The notes: a model not told the origin generated them from the letters alone. DNA of 64,000 nt from Hyperoodon ampullatus (GCA_949752795.1 CATKHW010000366.1:334001-398000), one strand, 5' to 3'. Shown: positions 1-10,814, numbered from the stretch's first letter. Program-made: numbers and translations.

Positions 1-195
1 TTGTTTACCACTGGAGCAAGTGCCCTGATAGGGTTTTCCTCTGTATAACGGGTGGGTTCAGGTTTTTTTTTTTTCCTTTTTTGGTTCAACTTAGATTTTA
101 TTCCTCTTTTATGTATTTATTGATATAAGCATGGAAATAATTCATTCATATAAATACATCTGTGTGAAGGGAAGAACTTTTTTCTGTTTTATATT
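1..195. other. AT-rich leader of the 2.73-kb unit
   Basis: This stretch has a long T run near 67-85 and AT-rich sequence up to the L1 poly-A end. It is repeated at about 2731-2923, 5459-5653 and 8186-8380. I see no gene, RNA or recognisable transposon here. The T-run length varies between copies, as expected for replication slippage. Confidence 0.7.
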
Positions 196-1175
196 TAAAT
201 ATTTTTAAAATTTTGAAATTTAAATTTATTTATTTTTTTATACAGCACGTTATTATTAGTTATGTATTTAATGCATATACATGTATACAGGTCAATCCCA
301 ATCTCCCAACTCATCCCACCACCACCACCCCATGGCTTCCCACACTTGGTGTCCATACGTGTGTTCTCTACCTCTGTGTCTCTATTTCTTCCCTGCAAAC
401 CAGTTCATCTGTACCATTTTTCTAGGTTCCACATATATGCATTAATATACAATATTTGTTTTTCTCTTTCTGACTTACTTCGTTCTGTATGACAGTCTCT
501 AGATCCATCGACGTCTCTACAAATGAACCAGTATCATTCCATCTTATAGCTGAGTAATATTACATTTTATATATGAACCACATCTTTACCCATTCATCTG
601 TCTGAGGGTACTTAGGTTGCTTCCATTACCTGGCTATTGTAAATAGTGCTGAAATGAGCATTGTGGTGAATGTACCTTTTTGATTTATGGTTTTCTCTGG
701 GTATATGCCCAGAAGTGGGATTGCTGGATCATATGGTAATTCTATTTCTAGTTTTTTTAAGGAAACTCCATACTGTTCTCCATAGTGACTGTATCAATTT
801 ACATTCCCACCAATAGTGGAAGAGGGATCCTTTTGTCCACACCCTCCCCAGAATTTGTTGTTTGTAAATTTTCTGATGATGCCGATTCTAACAGGTGTGA
901 GGTGATACCTCATTGTAGTTTTGATTTGCATTTCTCTAATAATTAGTGACGTTGTGCAACTTTTCATGTGCGTCTTGGCCATCTCTGTGTCTTCTTTGAA
1001 GAAACGTCTCTTTAGATCTTCTGCCCATTTTCGTATTGGGTTGTTTGTTTTTTTTAATATTAAGCTGCACGAGCTCTTTATATATATTGGAGATTAAACC
1101 TTTGTCCATTGATTCGTTTGCCAATATTTTCGCCCATTCTGAGGGATGCCTTTTTCCATTCCCATTTTTTTAACT
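196..1175 (-). mobile_element. L1 3' end (3'UTR + ORF2 C-terminus), minus strand, copy 1
   Basis: Read on the minus strand this is the 3' end of a mammalian L1. A T-rich stretch (poly-A tail region) at 196-240 is followed by a 3'UTR typical of cetartiodactyl L1s and then the ORF2 C-terminal region. Minus-strand translation gives blocks such as [15 protein letters not shown], diagnostic of the L1 ORF2p C-terminal region. The frame is broken: the block preceding the conserved WWxC motif continues in another frame, and further stops follow. The element is 5'-truncated near 1175, where a short A/GAAA-rich stretch begins. It cannot encode a working reverse transcriptase because the RT and endonuclease domains are absent. 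Confidence 0.9.
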
Positions 1176-1534
1176 AAAAAAGAAAGAAAGAAAAAGAAGC
1201 AGAACACTAATGTGCATAAAATATGCCTTTTGAAACTGTCGTTTTGAAATATGGACGTCCTTTGAATTTTTTGGTCAATCCATGACCCCATGATTTGTTT
1301 TCAGGGCAGGTGTCATTTACAGGCCTGCAATGATTTTGAATATCAACTGACCATTAGCGCTGGGATTAAAGCTGCTGTTGTGTGAAACGGCCACAAGGTG
1401 GCAGCAGTTCTCCCTTACCATATCTGGTTACTAGGGCGACGGAGCCTCAATGGAAGTCATGTTCTAGATTGGAATTTAGAACGGAATGTGCCAGGAGAAA
1501 GCCCCTCACGTTTGTCTCAGTACTTCTTGTTCGT
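1176..1534. other. Non-L1 spacer module with simple GAAA-rich stretch, copy 1
   Basis: About 360 bp between the two L1 fragments. It begins with an A/GAAA-rich tract (about 1176-1200) and then carries moderately complex sequence of unknown origin, including the CTCF-like motif at 1389-1407. I see no supported coding capacity: the 64-codon plus frame from 1382 changes residues freely between units. Confidence 0.65.
1389..1407 (+). promoter_or_regulatory. CTCF-like motif, copy 1
   Basis: The sequence GGCCACAAGGTGGCAGCAG matches the CTCF core (CCAC-nAGG-nGGC-nGC) at nearly all informative positions. The motif is intact in unit copies 1, 2 and 4 and damaged in copy 3. Binding is not shown; methylation and chromatin would decide it. 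Confidence 0.5.
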
Positions 1535-1985
1535 GTTTTTAAATTAATTTTTTATTTTTTATTACAGCAATTTTGATTACAATGCTTGGCTTGTTGTAGG
1601 TGTGGAAGATGTGGTTCTTTTACACATATACATATGTCTGTTCTTCCTGGGGTCCTTTTCCCATGTACCTTATGACAGAATGTTGAGTAGTCTTCTCGGT
1701 ATTCTGTAGGTCTTTGGTGATTATATATGTCACATGTGCTTGTATATGTCTGTTAACCCCAATATCGTAATGAAACCAATCTTCACACTTTTCGATTGGT
1801 GAACCATAAGTTTGTTTAATGAATCTGTGATTGCCCTTCTGCGTGGAAATATCTGCCTTGGTATCCATTTTTAGGTAACAGCTATAAGTGATATGATACG
1901 ATATGTGTCTTTCACTTTCTGACTTACTACAAGTCACGTGATTACCTCTAGACTCATCTACGGTGCTGCAAATGGCATTGTGTCC
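1535..1985 (-). mobile_element. Older L1 3'UTR fragment, minus strand, copy 1
   Basis: After a T/A-rich start (about 1535-1567) the sequence aligns by eye with the 3'UTR of an older mammalian L1 family in antisense. Landmarks are the CCATAAGTTTGTTTA block near 1804, the ATAAGTGATATGATA block near 1884, CTTTCTGACTTACT near 1915 and GGTGCTGCAAATGGCATTG near 1962. It belongs to a different, more diverged L1 family than the element at 196-1175 but has the same orientation. No coding capacity remains. Confidence 0.8.
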
Positions 1986-2029
1986 TTTTTTTCCTTGGCT
2001 TCTATTCTGCCTTAGCGAGGTCCATTTTC

Positions 2030-2730
2030 AACAATGCGATTCCCTGAGGGCTGAGGATTAGCTGACCTGTGTAGCCTGAGCCTGCCGGCCGGCCCTCCCC
2101 AGGTGTGCCTGGGTTGAGGTCAATATAAAGAGCGCTCCAGGCAGCAATAGCCCCTGAAGCTGTGCTTGACTCCATATTCTCTGCCCCGTCAGCAGTCTCG
2201 GGGCTGTGCTGGTGGGAGGGAGTGAGGGGCCACAGCTTTGTGGGTGGCCCGGTGTGAGTGGGTCTCTGCTGGACTTTCTGCAAGAGCTGCCAGGCTGCCA
2301 CCTGTAAAGAAGAGGAGGTGTCACTCATACCTTCCGCTGGAATTTCTCTCCAGACAGAGGTGAGGAAGGAAAAAAGCAGTGGGGGCCTGGACAGGAGGGG
2401 TATCTCAGGCAGGGCAATGGAAAGCTTCCAGAAGAGCGCCCGGGGCTTGGACCATCCTGGCTGGCCTGCAGGCACCAAGTTGGCCTGCGTGCTGTCGCTG
2501 GTGTGGCTCCACGGCCCTTCCTCTAGGCTTTCAAGCCCTTGTACATATTCAGGTGTTTTACCTGGGAAGGGTGGGAACAGTTCAGCAGCAGCTGGCCTTG
2601 GGATCAGCTCACATTTACTCACAGATGCCTCGGCACAGTCCCCCAGCTTTGCAATGAGGACGCTCCTTGCGTGGGAGGTGGGCTGCTGGCTGTATGGGAG
2701 ATGATTCCCCACCGCTGACCAATTTCAGAA
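2030..2730. other. GC-rich non-L1 module of unknown origin, copy 1
   Basis: About 700 bp, clearly more GC-rich than the rest of the unit, with CCGGCCGG near 2087 and a TATA-like TATAAAG at 2124-2130. A 236-codon minus-strand frame (2002-2712) and a 148-codon plus-strand frame (2258-2704) are both open here. I recognise neither protein. Overlapping open frames on both strands are common in GC-rich DNA with few stops, so I do not call a gene. An AG-GTGAGG splice-donor-like site lies near 2357. The block could be a captured piece of genic or promoter DNA, but this is inference. Confidence 0.6.
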
Positions 2731-2923
2731 TTGTTTACCGCTGGAGCAAGTGCCCTGATAGGGTTTTCCTCTGTATAACTGGTGGGTTCAGGTTTTTTTT
2801 TTTCCTTTTTGGTTCAACTTAGATTTTATTCCTCTTTTATGTATTTATTGATATAAGCATGGAAATAATTCATTCATATAAATACATCTGTGTGAAGGGA
2901 AGAACTTTTTTCTCTTTTATATT

Positions 2924-3900
2924 TAATTTTTTTTTAAATTTTGAAATTTAATTTTATTTATTTTTTTATACAGCAGGTTATTATTAGTTATGTATTTAAT
3001 GCATATACATGTATACAGGTCAATCCCAATCTCCCAACTCATCCCACCACCACCACCCCATGGCTTCCCACACTTGGTGTCCATACGTGTGTTCTCTACC
3101 TCTGTGTCTCTATTTCTTCCCTGCAAACCAGTTCATCTGTACCATTTTTCTAGGTTCCACATATATGCATTAATATACAATATTTGTTTTTGTCTTTCTG
3201 ACTTACTTCATTCTGTATGACAGTCTCTAGATCCATCGACATCTCTACTAATGAACCAGTTTCATTCCTTCTTATGGCTGAGTAATATTCCATTTTATAT
3301 ATGTACCACATCTTTATCCATTCATCTGTCTGTGGGTATTTAGGTTGCTTCCATTACCTGGCTATTGTAAATAGTGCTGAAATGAGCATTGTGGTGAATG
3401 TACCTTTTTGATTTATGGTTTTCTCTGGGTATATGCCCAGAAGTGGGATTGCTGGATCATATGGTAATTCTATTTCTAGTATTTTTAAGGAAACTCCATA
3501 CTGTTCTCCATAGTGACTGTATCAATTTACATTCCCACCAATAGTGGAAGAGGGATCCTTTTGTCCACACCCTCCCCAGAATTTGTTGTTTGTAGATTTT
3601 CTAATGATGCCGATTCTAACAGGTGTGAGGTGATACCTCATTGTAGTTTTGATTTGCATTTCTCTAATACTTAGTGACGTTGAGCAGCTTTTCATGTGCG
3701 TCTTGGCCATCTCTGTGTCTTCTTTGAAGAAACGTCTCTTTAGATCTTCTGCCCATTTTCGTATTGGGTTGTTTGTTTTTTTAATATTAAGCTGCACGAG
3801 CTCTTTATATATATTGGAGATTAAACCTTTGTCCATTGATTCGTTTGCCAATATTTTCGCCCATTCTGAGGGATGCCTTTTTCCATTCCCGTTTTTTTAA
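2924..3900 (-). mobile_element. L1 3' end, minus strand, copy 2
   Basis: Same L1 3' end as in copy 1. Here the minus-strand ORF2 remnant is open for 109 codons (3522-3851), including the [18 protein letters not shown] block. It then runs out of frame before the conserved WWxC motif, which lies in another frame. The 5' truncation is near 3900, at the same breakpoint as in the other copies, so the fragment was fixed before amplification. Confidence 0.9.
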
Positions 3901-4116
3901 CTAAAAAAGAAAGAAAGAAAAAGAAGCAGAACACTAATGTGCATAAAATATGCCTTTTGAAACTGTCGTTTTGAAATATGGATGTCCTTTGAATTTTTTG
4001 GTCGATCTATGACAACAGGATTTGTTTTCAGGGCACGTGTCATTTTACAGGCCTGCAATGATTTTGAATATCAACTGACCATTAGCGCTGGGATTAAAGC
4101 TGCTGTTGTGTGAAAC

Positions 4117-4135
4117 GGCCACAAGGTGGCAGCAG
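4117..4135 (+). promoter_or_regulatory. CTCF-like motif, copy 2
   Basis: Identical to the 19-bp motif of copy 1, in the same place within the spacer module (about 3901-4262). Confidence 0.5.
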
Positions 4136-4262
4136 TTCTCCCTTACCATATCTGGTTACTAGGGCGACAGAGCCTCAATGGAAGTCGTGTTCTAGATTGG
4201 AATTTAGAATGGAATGTGCCAGGAGAAAGCCCCTCAAGTTTGTCTCAGTACTTCTTGTTCGT

Positions 4263-4712
4263 GTTTTTAAATTAATTTTTTATTTTTTATTACAGCAATT
4301 TTGATTACAATGCTTGGCTTGTTGTAGGTGTGGAAGATGTGGTTCTTTTACACATATACATATGTGTGTTCTTCCTGGGATCCTTTTCCCATGTACCTTA
4401 TGACAGAATGTTGAGTAGTCTTCTCGGTATTCTGTAGGTCTTTGGTGATTATATATGTCAACTGTGCTTGTATATGTCTGTTAACCCCAATATCGTAATG
4501 AAACCAATCTTCACACTTTTGCTTTGGTGAACCATAAGTTTGTTTAATGAATCTGTGATTGCCATTCTGCGTGGAAATATCTGCCCTGGTATCCATTTTT
4601 AGGTAACACCTATAAGTGATATGATACCATATGTGTCTTTCACTTTCTGACTTACTACAAGTCACGTGATTACCTCTAGACTCATCTACGGCGCTGCAAA
4701 TGGCATTGTGTC
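4263..4712 (-). mobile_element. Older L1 3'UTR fragment, minus strand, copy 2
   Basis: Second L1-derived piece of the unit with the same landmarks as copy 1, including the GCTGCAAATGGCATTG block near 4693. Noncoding. Confidence 0.8.
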
Positions 4713-4756
4713 CTTTTTTTCCTTGGCTTCTATTCTGCCTTAGCGAGGTCCATTTT

Positions 4757-5458
4757 CAACAATGTGATTCCCTGAGGGCTGAGGATTAGCTGACCTGGGT
4801 ACTCTGACCCTGCCGACCGGCCCTCTCCAGGTGTGCCTGGGTTGAGGTCTATATAAACAGCGCTCCAGTCAGCAATAGCCCCTGAAGCTGTGTTTGACTC
4901 CATATTCTCTGCCCCGTCAGCAGTCTCGGGGCTGTGCTGGTGGGAGGGAGTGAGGGACCATGGCTTTGTGGGTGGCCCAGTGTGAGTGGGTCTCTGCTGG
5001 ACTTTCTGCAAGAGTTGCCAGGCTGCCACCTGTAAAGCAGAGGAGGTGTCACTCATACCTTCCGCTGGAATTTCTCTCCGGACAGAGGTGAGGAAGGAAA
5101 AAAGCAGTGGGGTCCTGGACAGGAGGGGTATCTCAGGCAGGGCAATGGAAAGCTTCCAGAAGAGTGCCCGGGGCCAGGACCATCCTGGCTGGCCTGCAGG
5201 CACCAAGTTGGCCTGCGTGCTGTCGCTGGTGTGGATCCACGGCCCTTCCTCTAGGCTTTCAAGCCCTTGTACATATTCAGGTGTTTTACCTGGGAAGGGT
5301 GGGAACAGTTCAGCAGCAGCTGGCCTGGGGCTCAGCTCACATTTACTCACAGATGCCTCGGCACGGTCCCCCAGCTTTGCAATGAGAACGCTCCTTGCGT
5401 GGGGGGTGGGCTGCTGGCTGTATGGGAGATGATTCCCCACCTCTGACCAATTTTAGAA
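4757..5458. other. GC-rich non-L1 module, copy 2
   Basis: Copy of the GC-rich module with a better TATA-like motif (TATATAAA at 4850-4857). The 236-codon minus frame (4730-5440) and the 148-codon plus frame (4986-5432) are again open. Amino-acid changes relative to copy 1 are spread along both frames, which does not point to selection on either protein. Confidence 0.6.
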
Positions 5459-5654
5459 TTGTTTACCGCTGGAATAAGTGCCCTGATAGGGTTTTCCTGT
5501 GTATAACTGGTGGGTTCAGGTTTTTTTTTTTCCTTTTTTGGTTCAAGTTAGATTTTATTCCTCTTTTATGTATTTATTGATATAAGCATGGAAATAATTC
5601 ATTCATATAAATACATCTGTGTGAAGGGAAGAACTTTTTTCTGTTTTATATTTA

Positions 5655-6632
5655 AATTTTTTTTAAAATTTTGAAATTTAATTTTATTTATTTTTTATAC
5701 AGCAGGTTATTATTAGTTATGTATTTAATGCATATACATGTATACAGGTCAATCCCAATCTCCCAACTCATCCCACCACCACCACCCCATGGCTTCCCAC
5801 ACTTGGTGTCCATACGTGTGTTCTCTACCTCTGTGTCTCTATTTCTTCCCTGCAAACCAGTTCATCTGTACCATTTTTCTAGGTTCCACATATATGCATT
5901 AATATACAATATTTGTTTTTCTCTTTCTGACTTACTTATTCTGTATGACAGTCTCTAGATCCATCGACGTCTGTACAAATGAACCAGTTTCATTCCTTCT
6001 TATGGCTGAGTAATATTCTATCTTATATATGTACCACATCTTTATCCATTCGTCTGTCTGTGGGTATTTAGGTTGCTTCCATTACCTGGCTATTGTCAAT
6101 AGTGCTGAAATGAGCATTGTGGTGAATGTGCCTTTTTGATTTATGGTTTTCTCTGGGTATATGCCCAGAAGTGGGATTGCTGGATCATATGGTAATTCAA
6201 TTTCTAGTTTTTTTTTAGGAAACTCCATACTGTTCTCCATCGTGACTGTATCAATTTACATTCCCACCAATAGAGGAAGAGGGATCCTTTTGTCCACACC
6301 CTCCCCAGAATTTGTTGTTTTTAGATTTTCTGAGGATGCCGATTCTAACAGGTGTGAGGTGATACCTCATTGTAGTTTTGATTTGCATTTCTCTAATAAT
6401 TAGTGATGTTGAGCAGCTTTTCATGTGCGTCTTGGCCATCTCTGTGTCTTCTTTGAAGAAACGTCTCTTTAGATTTTCTGCCCATTTTTGTATTGGTTGT
6501 TTGTTTTTTTAATATTAAGCTGCATGAGCTCTTTATATATATTGGAGATTAAACCTTTGTCCATTGATTCGTTTGCAAATATTTTCGCCCATTCTGAGGG
6601 ATGCCTTTTTCCATTCCTGTTTTTTTAACAAA
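5655..6632 (-). mobile_element. L1 3' end, minus strand, copy 3
   Basis: Same L1 fragment, with a shorter T-run near 5690 that joins two plus-strand shadow frames. The ORF2 remnant is interrupted on the minus strand near 6440. Confidence 0.9.
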
Positions 6633-6843
6633 AAAAGAAAGAAAGAAAAAGAAGCAGAACACTAATGTGCATAAAATATGCCTTTTGAAACTGTCGTTTA
6701 GAAATATGGACGTCCTTTGAATTTTTTGGTCGATCTATGAGCCCAGGATTTGTTTTCAGGGCAGGTGTCATTTACAGGCCTGCAATGATTTTGAATATCA
6801 ACTGACCATTAGCGCTGGGATTAAAGCTGCTGTTGTGTGAAAC

Positions 6844-6862
6844 GGCCACATGGTCGCAGCAG
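6844..6862 (+). promoter_or_regulatory. Damaged CTCF-like motif, copy 3
   Basis: The corresponding 19 bp reads GGCCACATGGTCGCAGCAG. Two core positions (AAGG to ATGG, and GTGG to GTCG) are changed, so CTCF affinity is expected to drop. Confidence 0.4.
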
Positions 6863-6989
6863 TATTCCCTTACCGTATCTGGTTACTAGGGCACCAGAGC
6901 CTCAATGGAAGTCGTGTTCTAGATTGGAATTTAGAATGGAATGTGCCAGGAGAAAGCCCCTCAAGTTTGTCTCACTACTTCTTGTTCGT

Positions 6990-7440
6990 GTTTTTAAATT
7001 ATTTTTTTATTTTTTATTACAGCAATTTTGATTACAATGCTTGGCTTGTTGTAGGTGTGGAAGATGTGGTTCTTTTACACATATACATATGTCTGTTCTT
7101 CCTGGGGTCCTTTTCCCATGTACCTTATGACAGAATGTTGAGTAGTCTTCTCGGTATTCTGTAGGTCTTTGGTGATTATATATGTCACCTGTGCTTGTAT
7201 ATGTCTGTTAACCCCAATATCGTAATGAAACCAATCTTCACACTTTTCGATTGGTGAACCATAAGTTTGTTGAATGAATCTGTGATTGCCCTTCTGCGTG
7301 GAAATATCTGCCCTGGTATCCATTTTTAGGTAACACCAATAAGTGATATGATACCATATGTGTCTTTCACTTTCTGACATACTACAAGTCACGTGATTAC
7401 CTCTAGACTCATCTACGGTGCTGCAAATGGCATTGCGTCC
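6990..7440 (-). mobile_element. Older L1 3'UTR fragment, minus strand, copy 3
   Basis: Same L1-derived piece as in the other copies. Noncoding. Confidence 0.8.
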
Positions 7441-7483
7441 TTTTTTTCCTTGGCTTCTATTCTGCCTTTGCGAGGTCCATTTT

Positions 7484-8185
7484 CAACAATGTGATTCCCT
7501 GAGGCCTGAGGATTAGCTGACCTGGGTAGCCTGACCCTGCCGGCCGGCCCTCCCCAGGTGTGCCTGTGTTGAGGTCAATATAAACAGCGCTCCAGGCAGC
7601 AATAGCCCCTGAATCTGTGCTTGCCTCCATATTCTCTGCCCCGTCAGCAGTCTCGTGGCTGTGCTGCTGGGAGGGAGTGAGGGGCCACGGCTTTGTGGGT
7701 GGCCCGGTGTGAGTGGGTCTCTGCTGGACTCTCTGCAGGAGTTGCCAGGCTGCCACCTGTAATGAAGAGGATGTGTCACCCATACCTTCCGCTGGAATTT
7801 CTCTCCGGACAGTGGTGAGGAAGGAAAAAAGCAGTGGGGGCCGGGACAGGAGGGGTATCTCAGGCAGGGCAATGGAAAGCTTCCAGAAGAGCGCCCAGGG
7901 CCAGGACCATCCTGGCTGGCCTGCAGGCACCGAGTTGGCTTGCGTGCTGCCGCTGGTGTGGCTCCACGGCCCTTCCTCTAGGCTTTCAAGCCCTTGTACA
8001 TATTCAGGTGTTTTACCTGGGAAGGGTGGGAACAGTTCAGCAGCAGCTGGCCTGGGGCTCAGCTCACGTTTACTCACAGACGCCTCGGCACGGTCCCCCA
8101 GCTTTGCAATGAGTACGCTCCTTGCGACGGGTGTGGGCTGCTGGCTGTATGGGAGATGATTCCCCACCTCTGACCAATTTCACAA
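7484..8185. other. GC-rich non-L1 module, copy 3
   Basis: Copy of the GC-rich module with a TATA-like TATAAA at 7579-7584. The 236-codon minus frame (7457-8167) and the 148-codon plus frame (7713-8159) remain open. Origin unknown. Confidence 0.6.
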
Positions 8186-8381
8186 TGGTTTACCGCTGGA
8201 GCAAGTGCCCTGATAGGGTTTTCCTCTGTATAACTGGTGGGTTAAGGTTTTTTTTTTCGTTTTCGGTTCAAGTTAGATTTTATTCCTCTTTTATGTATTT
8301 ATTGATATAAGCATGGAAATAATTCATTCATATAAATACATCTGTGTGAAGGGAAGAACTTTTTTCTGTTTTATATTTAAA

Positions 8382-9355
8382 TTTTTTAAAATTATGAAAT
8401 TTAATTTTATTTATTTTTTTATACAGCAGGTTATTATTAGTTATGTATTTAATGCATATACATGTATACAGGTCAATCCCAATCTTCCAACTCATCCCAG
8501 CACCACCACCCCATGGCTTCCCACACTTGGTGTCCATACGTGTGTTCTCTACCTCTGTGTCTCTGTTTCTACCCAGCAAACCTGTTCATCTGTACCATTT
8601 TTCTAGGTTCCACATATGTGCATTAATATACATTATTTGTTTTTCTCTTTCTGACTTACTTCATTCTGTATGACAGTCTCTAGATCCATCGACGTCTCTA
8701 CAAATGAACCAGTTTCATTCCTTCTTATGGCTGAGTAATATTCCATCTTATATATGTACCACATCTTCATCCATTCGTCTGTCTGTGGGTATTTAGGTTG
8801 CTTCCATTACCTGGCTATTGTAAATAGTGCTGAAAAGAGCATTGTGGTGAATGTGCCTTTTTGATTTATGGTTTTCTCTGGGTATATGCACAGAAGTGGG
8901 ATTGCTGGATCATATGGTAATTCTATTTCTAGTTTTTTTTAAGGAAACTCCATACTGTTCTCCATCGTGACTGTATCAATTTACATTCCCACCAATAGAG
9001 GAAGAGGGATCCTTTTTTCCACACACTCCCCGGAATTTGTTGTTTGTAGATTTTCTGATGATGCCGATTCTAACAGGTGTGAGGTGATACCTCATTGTAG
9101 TTTTGATTTGCATTTCTCTAATAATTAGAGATGTTGAGCAGCATTTCATGTGCGTCTTGGCCATCTCAGTGTCTTCTTTGAAGAAACGTCTCTTTAGATA
9201 TTGTGCCCATTTTTGCATTGGGTTGTTTGTTTTTTAATATTAAGCTGCATGAGCTCTTTATATATATTGGAGATTAAACCTTTGTCCATTGATTCGTTTG
9301 CAAATATTTTCGCCCATTCTGAGGGATGCCTTTTTCCATTCCCGTTTTTTTAACA
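8382..9355 (-). mobile_element. L1 3' end, minus strand, copy 4
   Basis: Same L1 fragment as the other copies. The minus-strand ORF2 remnant (8976-9218) keeps the [15 protein letters not shown] block but has lost the upstream part. Confidence 0.9.
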
Positions 9356-9568
9356 AAAAAAGAAAGAAAGAAAAAGAAGCAGAACACTAATGTGCATAAA
9401 ATATGCCTTTTGAAACTGTCGTTTTCAAATATTGACGTCCTTTGAATTTTTTGGTCGATCTATGAGCCCAGGATTTGTTTTCAGGGCAGGTGTCATTTAC
9501 AGGCCTGCAATGATTTTGAATATCAAATGACCATTAGCGCTGGGCTTAAAGCTGCTGTTGTGTGAAAC

Positions 9569-9587
9569 GGCCACAAGGTGGCAGCAG
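9569..9587 (+). promoter_or_regulatory. CTCF-like motif, copy 4
   Basis: Intact 19-bp motif identical to copies 1 and 2. It is the copy nearest the boundary with the 1.74-kb array, about 1.2 kb away. Confidence 0.5.
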
Positions 9588-9714
9588 TTCTCCCTTACCA
9601 TATCTGGTTACTAGGGCACCAGAGCCTCAATGGAAGTCTTGTTCTAGATTGGAATTTAGAATGGAATGTTCCAGGAGAAAGGCCCTCATGTTTGTCTCAC
9701 TACTTTTTGTTCGT

Positions 9715-10168
9715 GTTTTTAAATTATTTTTTTATTTTTTATTACAGCAATTTTGATTACAATGTTTGGCTTGTTGTAGGTGTGGAAGATGTGGTTCTTT
9801 TACACATATACAGATGTCGTTCTTCCTGGGATCCTTTTCCCTTGTACGTTATGACAGAATGTGGAGTAGTCTTCTCTTGGTATTCTGTAGGTCTTTGGTG
9901 ATTATACATGTCACATGTGTTTGTATATGATGGTTAACCACAATATAATAAAGAAACAAACCCACACACCTTTCCATTGGTGAACCATAAGTTTGTTTAA
10001 TGTATCTGTGATTGCCCTTCTCCGTGGAAGTATCTGCCCTGGTATCCATTTTTCGGTCACACCTATAAGAGATATGATATGAAATGTGTCTTTCACTTTC
10101 TGACTTACTACAAGTCACGTGATTACATCTAGACACAGCTACGGTGCTGCAAATGGCATTGTGTCCTT
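9715..10168 (-). mobile_element. Older L1 3'UTR fragment, minus strand, copy 4 (diverged)
   Basis: Same L1-derived piece, but with visibly more substitutions than in copies 1-3 (for example around 9,930-9,975 and 10,060-10,085). Confidence 0.78.
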
Positions 10169-10211
10169 TTATTCCTTGGCTTCTATTCTGCCTTAGCGAG
10201 GTCCATTTTAA

Positions 10212-10814
10212 ACAATGTGATTCCCTGAGGGCTGAGGATTAGCTGACCTGGGTATCCTGACCCTGCCGGCCGGCCCTACCCCGGTGTGCCTGGGTTGAGG
10301 TCAATATAAACAGCGCTGCAGGCAGCAATAGCCCCTGAAGCTGTGCCTGACTCCATATTCTCTGCCCCGTCAGCAGTGTCGGGGCTGTGCTGGTGGGAGG
10401 GAGTGAGGGGCCACGGCTTTGTGGGTGGCCCGGTGTGAGTGGGTCTCTGCTGGACTTTCTGCAGGAGTTGCCAGGCTTCCAACTGTAAAGAAGAGGATGT
10501 GTCACCCATACCATTCGCTGGAATTTCTCTCCGGACAGAGGTTAGGAAGGAAAAAAGCAGTGGGGGCCGGGACAGGAGGGGTATCTCATGCAGGGCAATG
10601 GAAAGCTTCCAGAAGAGCCCCCAGGGCCAGGACCATCCTGGCTGGCCTGCAGGCACCAAGTTGGCCTGCGTGCTGTCGCTGGTGTGGCTCCACGCCCCTT
10701 CCTCTAGGCTTTCAAGCCCTTGTACATATTCAGGTATTTTACCTGGGAAGGGTGGGAAAAGTTCAAAAGTAGCTGGCCTGGGGCTCAGCTCACGGTTACT
10801 CACAGATTCCTCGG
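10212..10814. other. GC-rich non-L1 module, copy 4 (truncated)
   Basis: Copy of the GC-rich module with TATAAA at 10305-10310. It stops inside the module, at the CCTCGG motif, where 1.74-kb satellite sequence begins. Confidence 0.6.

Larger units (their letters stand above)
1..2730. repeat. 2.73-kb satellite unit, copy 1
   Basis: First copy, 2730 bp, cut by the window edge only in the sense that its phase is arbitrary. Module order: AT-rich leader (1-195), L1 3' end (196-1175), spacer with CTCF-like motif (1176-1534), older L1 3'UTR piece (1535-1985), short link, GC-rich module (about 2030-2730). Confidence 0.92.
2731..5458. repeat. 2.73-kb satellite unit, copy 2
   Basis: Second copy, 2728 bp, same module order as copy 1. 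It differs mainly by substitutions, for example in the leader T-run and at several positions of the GC-rich module. Confidence 0.92.
5459..8185. repeat. 2.73-kb satellite unit, copy 3
   Basis: Third copy, 2727 bp, same module order as copies 1 and 2. Confidence 0.92.
1..10814. repeat. Tandem array of 2.73-kb composite satellite (3 full + 1 truncated unit)
   Basis: Four head-to-tail copies of one unit begin at 1, 2731, 5459 and 8186, giving periods of 2730, 2728 and 2727 bp. The phase chosen here starts at the TTGTTTACC motif; the biological start of the unit is unknown. Copies differ by scattered substitutions and small indels in T-runs. Each unit joins two different minus-strand L1 3' ends to non-L1 modules, so the unit formed by rearrangement before it was amplified. 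The array runs off the left edge and ends at a sharp junction with the 1.74-kb satellite near 10,815. I do not recognise this unit as a named satellite. Confidence 0.93.
8186..10814. repeat. 2.73-kb satellite unit, copy 4 (truncated at array junction)
   Basis: Last copy, about 2629 bp, lacking roughly the final 100 bp of the unit. It carries more private changes than copies 1-3, especially between about 9,780 and 10,140, and its long minus frame in the GC-rich module is shortened to 10276-10803. Both the truncation and the higher divergence fit a copy at the edge of an array. Confidence 0.9.

Noticed and set aside
160..1215. Target-site duplication around the young-type L1 in the 2.73-kb unit
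   Set aside because: I compared the flanks (near GAAGGGAAGAAC on the left and GAAGCAGAAC on the right) and found no convincing direct repeat. The 5' side is A/GAAA-rich, which makes short matches meaningless.
2002..2712. 236-codon minus-strand frame and overlapping 148-codon plus-strand frame in each GC-rich module
   Set aside because: I recognise no protein family or motif. The frames overlap on opposite strands, change freely between copies and break in copy 4. Not called as genes.
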